The notes beneath the pieces are model-generated. The model had not been told where the DNA came from. It worked only from the letters and a program-made list of their open reading frames with translations, and searched no databases. Below are positions 1 to 8,301 of a DNA stretch of 43,814 nt, piece by piece. The position numbers and the translations under genes are program-made. Source of the DNA: Niveispirillum sp. (GTDB lineage Bacteria > Pseudomonadota > Alphaproteobacteria > Azospirillales > Azospirillaceae); assembly GCF_017996735.1 (NCBI RefSeq), contig NZ_JAGOGJ010000051.1, forward strand, positions 1 to 43,814, in the 5' to 3' direction. Position 1 is the first letter of the stretch; every line of letters starts with the position of its first letter.

Positions 1-3000
1 CTTCCAGACGGTCTTCCAGTTCCTCACCTGCCCGGCGAAGGGCATTGAGGGTCTCTGCGTCCGGCTGCCAGTAATTGCGTTCATGCGCCTCCATCAACCG
101 GGCCGCGACGCGGGCCGTGGAGGCGGGGTTCAGGCTCGACAGACGCTGGCGCATCTGGGGGTCGAGCACGAAGGTTTCGGTCATCTGTTCATAGACCCAG
201 GGGTCCACGCCGCCGGCGGTCGCCGACCAGCCCAGCGTATTGGTCACCTGCGCCTCGATATGGCGCACCCCCTCGTACCCGTGCTTCAGCATGCCCTCGA
301 ACCATTTCGGGTTCAGGGTGCGGGTGCGGGTTTCCAGCGCCACCTGTTCGCCCAGCGTGCGGACCTTGCCTTCGCCCTGCGTCTGGTCGGAGATGAAGAC
401 CGGCAGGGCGGCATCGCCCTTGGCGCGAGCGACCGCCTTGGTCAGGCCGCCCAGCGTATCGAAGTAATGTTCGATGGTGGTCACGCCGACCTCAACAGAG
501 TCGAGGTTCTGATAGGCCATGTCCACTTCGCTGAGGATGGAGTCCAGCACGGCGACCTGGTTGCTGGTCTTGCCCTTGCGGTTGATCGCGAAGCTTTTGC
601 GCTGGGTGTAGGTTTCGGCAATCTCTTCATCATCCGTCCAGGAAGAGGAGCCGATCAGCATGTTCACATTGGCGCCATAGGCCCCTTCGGCGTTGGAGAA
701 CACGCGATAAGCCGCCGCCTCCAGCACGCCTCCATGGGCCGCGCAATAGGCCAGCGCGTGCTTGCGGATATAATTCATTTCCACCGGCTCATCCGCCGTG
801 GCGGCCAGATAACTGGCCTCCGCCAGCATGCTGGCCTGGATCGGCAGCAGGTCGCGGAAGATGCCCGACAGGGTCATGACGGCATCAATGCGGGGCCGTT
901 TCAGCTCCGCCAACGGGATCAGTTCGGCCCCGCAGACCCGGTTATAGGCATCCAGGCGGGTACGCGCACCCATCAGGGCCAGGGCCTGCGCCATGGGCGC
1001 GCCGCCGTTCTTCAGATTGTCGGTCCCCCACAGTACGATGGCGACCGTTTCCGGCAGGCGTCCGTCAATCTGACGATAACGCTCCAGCACCTTGGCCGCC
1101 TGCCGTTCCCCATCCTGCATCGCATAGGCGCTGGGGATACCGAACGGGTCGAAGCCATGGATGTTGCGGCCCGTGGGCAGCAGATCGGGCGTGCGCAGCA
1201 GGTCACCCGACGGCGACGGCATGATGAACCGCCCATCCAGGGCGCGGACCAAACCGTCCAGTTCCTCATTATGCAGCAGGCCGGCGTTCATGGCCGACAG
1301 CCGCGCCACAGTGGCGCGCTTGCCCTCATCCGCGCCGCGCAGGGCCATGTCGATGGCCCGACGGTCCTGATCCACGATGGCGGTGGTAAGGGCCGTATCG
1401 GTGCGCAGGAAGGCCGCATCCTCCATGCCGACCACAACGTGATCCAGCAGTTCCAGTCGTTCCGCGCGACCCATACCCTGGCCCGCGACATGCAGACCGT
1501 GCGGGATCAGCGCGTATTCCAGCTCCATCATCTGCTGCATCAGATATTGCACCACCTGCGCTTCATCGGCATTGGGCGGGGCGGGGCTGAGGTCCAACTG
1601 TTCGGCCTGGACACGGATCAAGGCCATCATGCGGCTGCGTTCCGCCACCGCGTCGGGTTCAGTTGCGCGATACCGGTCCAGGCTGGCCTTCAACTCGCTC
1701 AAGCCCTTATACAGTCCGGCCTGGGTGATGGGCGGGGTCAGGTAGGAGACGAGCGTGGCTGCCGACCGCCGCTTGGCGATGGAGCCTTCGGACGGGTTGT
1801 TGGCGGCATAGAGATAGATATTGGGCAGAGCGCCCAGGATACGGTCCGGCCAGCAGGTGGCCGACAGGCCCGTCTGCTTGCCGGGCATGAATTCCAGCGC
1901 GCCATGCGTGCCGAAATGCAGCACAGCATCGGCGCGGAACGTTTCCCGCAGATAGGTGTAATAGGCGGCAAAAGCGTGGTTGGGGGCAAACCCGCCCTCG
2001 AACAGCAGCCGCATCGGGTCGCCCTCATACCCGAAGGAAGGCTGCAGCCCGACCAGCAGATTGCCGAACTGCCGGCCCAGCACAAAGATGCCGCGCCCGT
2101 TGCTGAGGATACGGCCCGGTGCCGGGCCCCATTGCGCCTCGATATCAGCCAGATGGCGTTCGCGGCGCACATGATCGTCCGCCGTCACCACGGCATGGAC
2201 ATTGGCCTCCGTCCCGTGGAAGAGCGCATTGCCCTCCAGCAGCAGGGTGCGCAGCGTGTCGACGCTGTCGGGAACCGTGACGTCATAGCCCTCCGCGGCC
2301 AGCCGCTGCATGGTGGCATGCAGGCTTTCGAACACGGCCAGGAAGGCGGCGGTGCCGATGCTGCCGCTGTTGGGCGGATAGTTGAACAGTGTGACGGCGA
2401 TGCGCCGTTCCCGCCGCTGCTTGCGGCGCAGATCGACCATGGCGGCCAGCCGGTTGGCCAGCAGTTCCACCCGCTCCTCATCCGGCTGCATACAGGCGCG
2501 GGTGGCAGGGCACTCGCCAAATTGCCGGGAGCAGGTGCAGGCCTTGGCCTTAGTCCCGCCTTCAGAGCGCCCGCCGAAAACCATGGAGCCGGTCGCGCCA
2601 TCGAGTTCCGGGATCGCCACCATCAGGGTGGTTTCGATGGGGGTCAGGCCCTGGCCCGATTTCAGCCAGCCTTCCTTGGACTGAAACTCCGTCACGAAGG
2701 CCGACAGATAGGGTACGTCCAGCTTGCCCAGCATGCGCGCGGCGGCGGCGCTGTCGCTATAGGCGGGGCCGCCCACCAGGGAAAAACCGGTCAGCGAACA
2801 GAGCGCATCAATGGCCGTACCGCCGTCGGTCGGGTCCATATAGCGCTCAATCGCGCCGCGCATGTCCAGCCCGGAACAGAAGGCCGGCACCACGCGGTAT
2901 CCTCGCCCCTCCAGCGCCGCGATCACCCGGTCGTAATGGGCGGTGTCGCCCGACAGGATATAGGTGCGCATCAGCAGCAGACCGATGGTGCCCTTGTGGG

Positions 3001-3748
3001 CCGCCGGCTTTGGCAGGGCGGACAATTGCGTGGTGACGCGCGGCTTCAGACGTGGGTGATACAGGCCGACATCGGGATACTCGACAGGGTCGCCGACAGT
3101 CACCTTTGTCTGCAGGCCCTTGCGATCACCCTTGGCATATTTGGCGACCAGCAACCGCACCATGTTGGCCACATTCTCTTCCGAAGCGGCGATGCGATAT
3201 TGCAGGGTCAGGAAGTAATTGCGCACATCCTGGGCCGTGCCGGGGATGAAGCGCAGAAGCTGCGGCAGACGGCGCAGCATGGCCAATTGCCGCTCTCCCG
3301 CCGTCTTGCCGCTATCCTTGCCGCCACGGGAGCTGGACCCGCGCAGCTTCTTCAGCAGGGCCAGGGGGCCTTTTTGCTCACCGCTCATCCGGAAGCGGCC
3401 CATGGTGGTGAACTTCATGATCATGCCGGCCGACATGCAGCAGACCATGGCGTCACAGTCGCTGTGCCGGGTCTCCAGCACATCGGCGATGGCCTTCACA
3501 TGTTCTTCCACGAAGATCATGGAAACGATGATGATGTCGCCCGCCAGGATATCTGCCCGGCAGGCGGCCAGCCTACCGGCATTCTCCGCCCAGTCGGTGG
3601 CGGCATGGACGGTCAGGGTCAGTCCCGGCAAGTCCCGCGTCAGCGCCAGCCGGGCGGCATCCACCGCCGCGACAATGTGGTTGTCCAGCGTGACCAGCAC
3701 CACCCGAACCGGGGTGCTGTCAGCGGGCGAAATGGGCTTTCGCGTCAT
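1..3748 (-). CDS. bchH: Magnesium chelatase large subunit BchH, 3' end cut by window
   Basis: Large porphyrin-binding subunit of Mg-chelatase. With BchI and BchD it inserts Mg2+ into protoporphyrin IX, the first committed step of bacteriochlorophyll synthesis. Translating the minus strand from the ATG at 3748 gives one open frame of 1249 codons to the window edge. The N-terminus contains TPVRVVLVTLDNH, the middle has the conserved HFGTHGALEFMPGK segment (about residues 611-624), and VTLFNYPPNSG lies nearer the N-terminus. The visible C-terminus (YWQPDAETL...EELEDRLE) is typical of the family's last residues, so only a few codons are missing. The start lies 29 bases inside the 3' end of bchB, implying translational coupling. 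Frame checks near positions 94, 1888 and 3748 agree, so there is no net frameshift. Identification is secure. Confidence 0.96.
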   Translation of the reverse strand, partial: MTRKPISPADSTPVRVVLVTLDNHIVAAVDAARLALTRDLPGLTLTVHAATDWAENAGRLAACRADILAGDIIIVSMIFVEEHVKAIADVLETRHSDCDAMVCCMSAGMIMKFTTMGRFRMSGEQKGPLALLKKLRGSSSRGGKDSGKTAGERQLAMLRRLPQLLRFIPGTAQDVRNYFLTLQYRIAASEENVANMVRLLVAKYAKGDRKGLQTKVTVGDPVEYPDVGLYHPRLKPRVTTQLSALPKPAAHKGTIGLLLMRTYILSGDTAHYDRVIAALEGRGYRVVPAFCSGLDMRGAIERYMDPTDGGTAIDALCSLTGFSLVGGPAYSDSAAAARMLGKLDVPYLSAFVTEFQSKEGWLKSGQGLTPIETTLMVAIPELDGATGSMVFGGRSEGGTKAKACTCSRQFGECPATRACMQPDEERVELLANRLAAMVDLRRKQRRERRIAVTLFNYPPNSGSIGTAAFLAVFESLHATMQRLAAEGYDVTVPDSVDTLRTLLLEGNALFHGTEANVHAVVTADDHVRRERHLADIEAQWGPAPGRILSNGRGIFVLGRQFGNLLVGLQPSFGYEGDPMRLLFEGGFAPNHAFAAYYTYLRETFRADAVLHFGTHGALEFMPGKQTGLSATCWPDRILGALPNIYLYAANNPSEGSIAKRRSAATLVSYLTPPITQAGLYKGLSELKASLDRYRATEPDAVAERSRMMALIRVQAEQLDLSPAPPNADEAQVVQYLMQQMMELEYALIPHGLHVAGQGMGRAERLELLDHVVVGMEDAAFLRTDTALTTAIVDQDRRAIDMALRGADEGKRATVARLSAMNAGLLHNEELDGLVRALDGRFIMPSPSGDLLRTPDLLPTGRNIHGFDPFGIPSAYAMQDGERQAAKVLERYRQIDGRLPETVAIVLWGTDNLKNGGAPMAQALALMGARTRLDAYNRVCGAELIPLAELKRPRIDAVMTLSGIFRDLLPIQASMLAEASYLAATADEPVEMNYIRKHALAYCAAHGGVLEAAAYRVFSNAEGAYGANVNMLIGSSSWTDDEEIAETYTQRKSFAINRKGKTSNQVAVLDSILSEVDMAYQNLDSVEVGVTTIEHYFDTLGGLTKAVARAKGDAALPVFISDQTQGEGKVRTLGEQVALETRTRTLNPKWFEGMLKHGYEGVRHIEAQVTNTLGWSATAGGVDPWVYEQMTETFVLDPQMRQRLSSLNPASTARVAARLMEAHERNYWQPDAETLNALRRAGEELEDRLE

Positions 3749-5273
3749 ACAGCGTCTCCACGGTGATCGGATGTATCCCCTTGCCCTGGGCAAAGAGTTC
3801 GGTATTGCGCCGGGCCTTGCCCCGGACAAAGAACGGAACCTTCTGCAGTTCCCTCTCAGCCTCCAGCGTCCAGGTGGCGATCACCCCGACAGGGGAGGCA
3901 ACAGCAATGGCGGCGGCCACCGGTGCCGGGTCCGCCGCCGGCTTGACGGCGGGCGCCTGCGGATGCAGGTGGGAGGCAGCGGCCCCATCATTGAATTCGA
4001 AATCGTCGCGGAACATCTGCAACAGATGTTCCTCCAGCCCCATCATCAGCGGATGGACCCAACTGTCGAAGATGACATTTGCCCCTTCGAACCCCATCTG
4101 CGGGGAATAGCGGGCCGGGAAATCCTGCACATGCGTCGGCGCGGAGATAACGGCGCAGGGCACCCGCAGCCGCTTGGCGATGTGCCGTTCCATCTGGGTG
4201 CCCAGCACCAGTTCGGGCCGGGCGGCGACGATAGCGGCTTCCACCTCCAGATGATCATCGCTGATCAGCGCCTCCACCCCGTACCGGGCTGCAGCGTCGC
4301 GCACATCGCGGGCGAATTCGCGCATATAGGTGCCAAGGCCGCAGACGCGGAAGCCCAATTCTTCCGACGCGATGCGGGCGGCGGCGATGGCATGGGTGGC
4401 ATCGCCGAAGATGAAAACCCGCTTGTTGGTCAGATAGTTGCTGTCGATTGACCGGCTGTACCAGGTCAGGCGGTCACGGCGAGGGCTCTCCCGCTTCGGC
4501 AGGCCAGCCAGGGCCCGCACCTCGGCCAGAAACTGCTCTGTGGCGCCCACGCCGATGGGAACGGTGGAGGTGAACGGCATCCCATGCGCGGTTTTCAGCC
4601 AGCGCGCCGTAACATCGGCGATTTCCGGATAGAGCACGATGTTGAAAGCCGCCTGGGGCAGGCGGGCCAGATCGGCCGGTGTGGCGCCCAGCGGGGCCAC
4701 GACGCGCACATCCAACCCTTCGTCGGTCAGCAGCTTGACGATCTCCGTCACATCGTCGCGGCAACGGAAACCCAGCGAGGTGGGGCCCAGGATGTTGCAA
4801 CTGTTGGCCGGAATGTTTTCCGGGCGCGGCGCACGGCCGACGAAGGCGCGGACCATACGATAGAAGGTCTCCGCAGCCCCCCAATTCTCCTTCTTCTGAT
4901 AAGAAGGCAGTTCCAGCGGCACCACCGGGATCGGCACATCCAGCGTGCGGGCCAACCCGCCGGGATCATCCTGCAGCAGTTCCGCCGTACAGGACGCACC
5001 AACCAGCAACGCATCGGGCGCGAAGCGTGCCACGGCGTCACGGCAGGCCGTCTTGAACACATCCGCCGTGGAACCAGCAAGATCGCGGGCCTGGAAGGTG
5101 GTGTAGGTGACGGGCGGGCGCGATTGCCGGCGTTCGATCATGGTGAACAGCAGGTCGGCATAGGTGTCGCCCTGCGGCGCGTGCAGAACATAGTGAACGC
5201 CCTGCATCGAGGCGGCGATGCGCATGGCGCCCACATGCGGCGGGCCTTCATAGGTCCACATGGAAAGCTTCAT
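3720..5273 (-). CDS. bchB: Light-independent protochlorophyllide reductase subunit B
   Basis: Catalytic-component subunit of dark-operative protochlorophyllide oxidoreductase (DPOR). It pairs with BchN as an N2B2 heterotetramer and receives electrons from BchL to reduce ring D of protochlorophyllide. The protein is 517 aa. Asp36 (APQGDTYAD) matches the unusual aspartate ligand of the NB [4Fe-4S] cluster, and Asp277 (SRSIDSNYL) sits where the family's catalytic aspartate (about 274) is expected. Cys95 lies in VGASCTAELL. The start ATG overlaps the bchN stop as ATGA, and the 3' end overlaps bchH by 29 bases, so all three are co-translated. The typical C-terminal domain with a WTLEAERELQKVPFFVR-like end is present. 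Confidence 0.97.
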   Translation of the reverse strand: MKLSMWTYEGPPHVGAMRIAASMQGVHYVLHAPQGDTYADLLFTMIERRQSRPPVTYTTFQARDLAGSTADVFKTACRDAVARFAPDALLVGASCTAELLQDDPGGLARTLDVPIPVVPLELPSYQKKENWGAAETFYRMVRAFVGRAPRPENIPANSCNILGPTSLGFRCRDDVTEIVKLLTDEGLDVRVVAPLGATPADLARLPQAAFNIVLYPEIADVTARWLKTAHGMPFTSTVPIGVGATEQFLAEVRALAGLPKRESPRRDRLTWYSRSIDSNYLTNKRVFIFGDATHAIAAARIASEELGFRVCGLGTYMREFARDVRDAAARYGVEALISDDHLEVEAAIVAARPELVLGTQMERHIAKRLRVPCAVISAPTHVQDFPARYSPQMGFEGANVIFDSWVHPLMMGLEEHLLQMFRDDFEFNDGAAASHLHPQAPAVKPAADPAPVAAAIAVASPVGVIATWTLEAERELQKVPFFVRGKARRNTELFAQGKGIHPITVETLYDAKAHFAR

Positions 5274-6586
5274 TGCGCCGCCCCCCGACGCTCGGCACCG
5301 CCGCTCAGCATGGCGTTGCGCATCAAGGGACGGGCAAACAGTTCGGCCAGATCGCCAGCCTGTTCAAAACCCTGAATAGGGGTGAAGCTGAATTCGATGG
5401 ACCATTTGCTGACCCGCCCCTCTGCCTCGAACGGGTTGGCAAGGCCAAGGCCGCAGACGATCAGATCGGGATTGGCATCGCGGCAGCGTTCGATCTGCAG
5501 GTCCACATCCTGACCTTCAGAGATGATCACGCCCGCCGGCAACAGGGCCAGTTCCCCCGCCACATGCTCGCGATGCAGATAGGGGCTGCCAACCTCCAGC
5601 AATTCCGACCCCATTTCGCGGGACAGGAAGCGGGCCAGCGACGGTTCCATCTGGGAGTCGGGGAAGAAAAAGACGCTGCGTCCTTCCAGCCAGGGCCGGT
5701 AATGGGCCATGGCCTCCGCCGCGCGACGGCGCGGCTGTGCCACCACCGCATCGAACCGCACCATATCCACCCCGAAGGCGGTGCAGATGGCACGCAGCCA
5801 GGCCGACGTCCCTTCCGCGCCCAGCGGGAAAATGGCGTCGATGCGCCGTGCCCCGCGCGCTTCCAGCGCGGCGGCCGTGGCCCCCAGATAGGGTTGGGCC
5901 AGGATGAAGCGCGTATCCGGCCCCATAACCAGACCCTTGATGGCATCACGGCCGGGCAGGAACACCACGCCGTTCAGGCCCAATTCGGCAAACAGGCGGG
6001 CGAACTGATCCTCCACCACATCGGCCAGACAGCCGACCACCACCAGCTTGGCGGGGGTGCCACCGGACGGCGCCGCCACCTTGTCGGCGATCAGGGCGGC
6101 CAGGAAATTATCCTCCCCCTGGGTGAAGGTGGTTTCGATCCCGCTGCCGGAATAGGCGATGACACGATGACGTGGCGCGTGGACGGCGTTCAGCCGGGTG
6201 GCCGCCCGCGTCAGGTCGAATTTGATCACTTCTGACGGGCAGGAACCGACCAGCACCAGCATGCGGATGTCGGGCCGCCGTTCCAGCAGGCGGGCAACGA
6301 CATTATCCAGCTCATCATGCATGTCGGCCATCCCGGCCAGATCCCGCTCTTCCATGATGGCGGTGGCAAAACGCGGCTCGGAAAAGATCATCACGCCCGC
6401 CGCTGATTGCAGCAGATGCGCGCAGGTGCGAGAGCCGACCACCAGAAAGAACGCGTCCTGCACCTTGCGATGCAGCCAGATGATGGAGGTAAGGCCGCAG
6501 AAGACCTCATGCTGACCGCGCTGCCGGATGGGCTGGGCGACGGCGGTCGGCTCGTTGCAGGTGGAAGCAAGCTGGGGCAGGCTCAT
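5270..6586 (-). CDS. bchN: Light-independent protochlorophyllide reductase subunit N
   Basis: DPOR subunit N, the NifD-like partner of BchB. It holds three cysteine ligands of the NB cluster and much of the substrate pocket. From the ATG at 6586 the protein is 438 aa. Cys30 (HEVFCGL), Cys55 (GSRTCAHLL) and Cys116 (VGSCPSEVI) match the three family cluster ligands. The frame stays open upstream to 6769, but that extension lies inside bchF and does not resemble the family. The chosen ATG overlaps the bchF TGA by one base (TGATG). The stop overlaps the bchB ATG (ATGA). This arrangement fits stoichiometric production of N and B. Confidence 0.97.
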   Translation of the reverse strand: MSLPQLASTCNEPTAVAQPIRQRGQHEVFCGLTSIIWLHRKVQDAFFLVVGSRTCAHLLQSAAGVMIFSEPRFATAIMEERDLAGMADMHDELDNVVARLLERRPDIRMLVLVGSCPSEVIKFDLTRAATRLNAVHAPRHRVIAYSGSGIETTFTQGEDNFLAALIADKVAAPSGGTPAKLVVVGCLADVVEDQFARLFAELGLNGVVFLPGRDAIKGLVMGPDTRFILAQPYLGATAAALEARGARRIDAIFPLGAEGTSAWLRAICTAFGVDMVRFDAVVAQPRRRAAEAMAHYRPWLEGRSVFFFPDSQMEPSLARFLSREMGSELLEVGSPYLHREHVAGELALLPAGVIISEGQDVDLQIERCRDANPDLIVCGLGLANPFEAEGRVSKWSIEFSFTPIQGFEQAGDLAELFARPLMRNAMLSGGAERRGAAQ

Positions 6587-7125
6587 CACACCCTCCCCGC
6601 CGCCGACAGGCCGGCAGCCATGCCACCCGTGGCCGCACCCGCCCGCCGTGCCGCGTCCAGCCGGGCCAGACGCAGCTTCCAGACAAACTGTCCGGCATTG
6701 ACGATGTAGGTGGCGTAGGCAGCCAGGGCCAGCAGCATCAGGCCAGTGGAGCCCAAGGCTCCTGTCCACAGCGCCAGCAGATAGGCGCTGTGCAGGGCCA
6801 GGACCAGCATGGAGAAGACATCTTCCCAGAAGAAGGGTCGGGCGAAGAGATAGACGCCAAACACTTCCTTTTCCCAGATGGAACCGGTGATCATGATGGC
6901 GTAGAGCGTCAGCGTTTTGATCACCACCGACATCTGGGCCATGGCCAACCCGTCACCGGTGGACAGGTAGCGGATGATCAGCGCCAGACTGACCAGAAAG
7001 ACCAGAAACTGGACCGGGGCCAGAATGCCCTGGACCAGGGTCCATCCGCTGGCGTCACGCCGCCGCCGTTCCTCGTCGGTGTAAAGCGCCGGGCCGGGAT
7101 GCGGTTGATGGATCTTACCGATCAC
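6586..7125 (-). CDS. bchF: 3-vinyl bacteriochlorophyllide hydratase BchF
   Basis: Integral membrane enzyme that hydrates the C3 vinyl group of (bacterio)chlorophyllide, committing pigment to bacteriochlorophyll a. It is 179 aa, normal for the family. It has several hydrophobic segments (about residues 32-52, 68-85, 100-118 and 125-145) and the conserved stretch TGSIWEKEVFGVYLFARPFFWEDV. The start is GTG at 7125 with a good ribosome binding site (AAGGAGAG) just upstream. It is the first gene of the bchFNBH operon. A promoter with a PpsR-type palindrome over its -35 lies in the intergenic region shared with the divergent aerR gene. Confidence 0.95.
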   Translation of the reverse strand: MIGKIHQPHPGPALYTDEERRRRDASGWTLVQGILAPVQFLVFLVSLALIIRYLSTGDGLAMAQMSVVIKTLTLYAIMITGSIWEKEVFGVYLFARPFFWEDVFSMLVLALHSAYLLALWTGALGSTGLMLLALAAYATYIVNAGQFVWKLRLARLDAARRAGAATGGMAAGLSAAGRV

Positions 7126-7176
7126 GCTCTCTCCTTCTCCCCGTCCGCCTGTCGCGGGGTCATCGAGATGAGGAAG

Positions 7177-7204
7177 AGTATCCCCGCCACGGCAAAAGTG
7201 TCAA
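7177..7204 (-). promoter_or_regulatory. Predicted sigma70-type promoter of bchFNBH
   Basis: Read on the minus strand, TTGACA (7204-7199) is followed after 16 bases by GATACT (7182-7177). The -35 hexamer is one arm of the PpsR-type palindrome at 7199-7216, so repressor binding would block polymerase. The implied leader to the bchF GTG is about 45 bases. Confidence 0.6.
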
Positions 7205-7232
7205 TCTAGGTTGACGTAAATATTTATTTACA
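7199..7232. promoter_or_regulatory. Tandem PpsR/CrtJ-type palindromes between bchF and aerR
   Basis: Two sites of the form TGT-N12-ACA, each with one changed half-site base, overlap by two bases. The first is TGTCAATCTAGGTTGACG (7199-7216), with perfect TGTCAA/TTGAC arms. The second is CGT-N12-ACA (7215-7232), with GTAAAT/ATTTAC inner arms. PpsR/CrtJ is known to bind paired palindromes cooperatively at bch and crt promoters, and ppsR itself lies about 1.1 kb away. The rest of the 7126-7350 region shows no other clear signal. Confidence 0.75.
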
Positions 7233-7350
7233 TCTCCCGGCAAGCCCTCCATTCTCTGATGGCTCGCTCGTGTGCCGGCCGCAATCACTACGTCCGCACC
7301 TTGCGTCGCGCAGGCTCTGGGTCGATAGGGGGGCGTTCTCGCGCGAGCAG

Positions 7351-8301
7351 ATGGGCAGGATATTTACAGACACCAACAGCCACTATTGTGACCGTGCAGT
7401 CCTGAGGCCCGATGGGCCGGCGGGTGGGGTAAAGCTTGCCCGCCAGGGCCAAGGAGAGTACCTAGCATCAAGCGAACGGGAAGAACTCAGCCGCATCATC
7501 CAGAGGACCGTGGCGCCAATGACGGCCGAAAAGCTGGCAATGCGGTATGAAATGGGTTTGGAGCATGACCGTCGCTACGACACTGCTCTCGCCACCTTCT
7601 GCGCCCAGGTCACGCGGCCGGGGATACGCGCCCCAGCCCTGCGCGAGTTCATGCGGCGTGAGATACCACCCGATCAGCCTGATATTGTCACAGTGCTTTT
7701 CATTGAGGCGGCCGCACGCCTTCTCGGCCAGAAATGGGTCGATGATGATTGCGATTTCATTGATGTCACCATCGGCACCGCACGTCTTCAGGAAATCATT
7801 CGACTGCTTTCTTTCGAATTCAGAAGTCGGCGATCACATGCGTGGACACCTTTTATAGTCATAACGACACCGATGGGTGAGCAGCACACACTGGCCCAAC
7901 ATATCCTCGGGCTTCTGTTCGATACAATGGGTTGGACCAGTCAGGTCCTGGAGGGAAAGGAACCACGGGGCGCGGAAATGCGTTCTGCATTTAAACGCGC
8001 GGACATGATCTGTATTGGCTGGAGCAACCATCGCCTAAAGAAGGAATTCGAAGATATCGTTACCACCGTTAGGTCTTTGACACCGGGTTCACGAACCCCG
8101 ATTGTCGTGGGCGGGGTCGCCGCCCTGGACTCCATTGATTTTCTTGTGAGTTTGGGGATTGACTGCGTATGTGACAGTGTTTATTCCGCTGCGAGGATAT
8201 TAGAGAAGTTTCATGAACTGGAAGCGATCGGCCAACAGGCACAAGCATCTGGCCAGAAGATCATGGCCAATGCCGACAGACCTGATTGGCTGATACGATG
8301 A
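7351..8301 (+). CDS. aerR: Cobalamin-binding antirepressor, AerR/PpaA family
   Basis: Member of the AerR/PpaA family of B12-binding light-responsive regulators that modulate PpsR/CrtJ. The first half has an alpha-helical region with LGQKWVDDDCDFIDVTIGTARLQ, the family's helical-bundle signature. It is followed by a B12-binding fold with GEQHTLAQHILG (His179 is the likely cobalt ligand) and a glycine-rich VVGGVAAL loop. From the ATG at 7351 it is 316 aa; an in-frame GTG at 7270 would add 27 residues, and neither start has a strong ribosome binding site. AerR homologues are known to have long and short forms, so the start is uncertain. The stop overlaps the ppsR ATG (ATGA), as expected for a co-translated partner. 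Confidence 0.88.
   Translation: MGRIFTDTNSHYCDRAVLRPDGPAGGVKLARQGQGEYLASSEREELSRIIQRTVAPMTAEKLAMRYEMGLEHDRRYDTALATFCAQVTRPGIRAPALREFMRREIPPDQPDIVTVLFIEAAARLLGQKWVDDDCDFIDVTIGTARLQEIIRLLSFEFRSRRSHAWTPFIVITTPMGEQHTLAQHILGLLFDTMGWTSQVLEGKEPRGAEMRSAFKRADMICIGWSNHRLKKEFEDIVTTVRSLTPGSRTPIVVGGVAALDSIDFLVSLGIDCVCDSVYSAARILEKFHELEAIGQQAQASGQKIMANADRPDWLIR

Noticed and set aside
83..3766. 1227-codon open frame on the plus strand opposite bchH, with similar long plus-strand frames opposite bchB, bchN, the carboxylase and the TonB receptor.
   Set aside because: High third-position GC keeps opposite frames open. The products are rich in R, H, G and Q with no family motifs, while the minus strand encodes clear conserved enzymes.
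5270..6769. Longer bchN frame starting at 6769.
   Set aside because: The extension lies wholly within bchF; the ATG at 6586 gives the family N-terminus and a coupled start.
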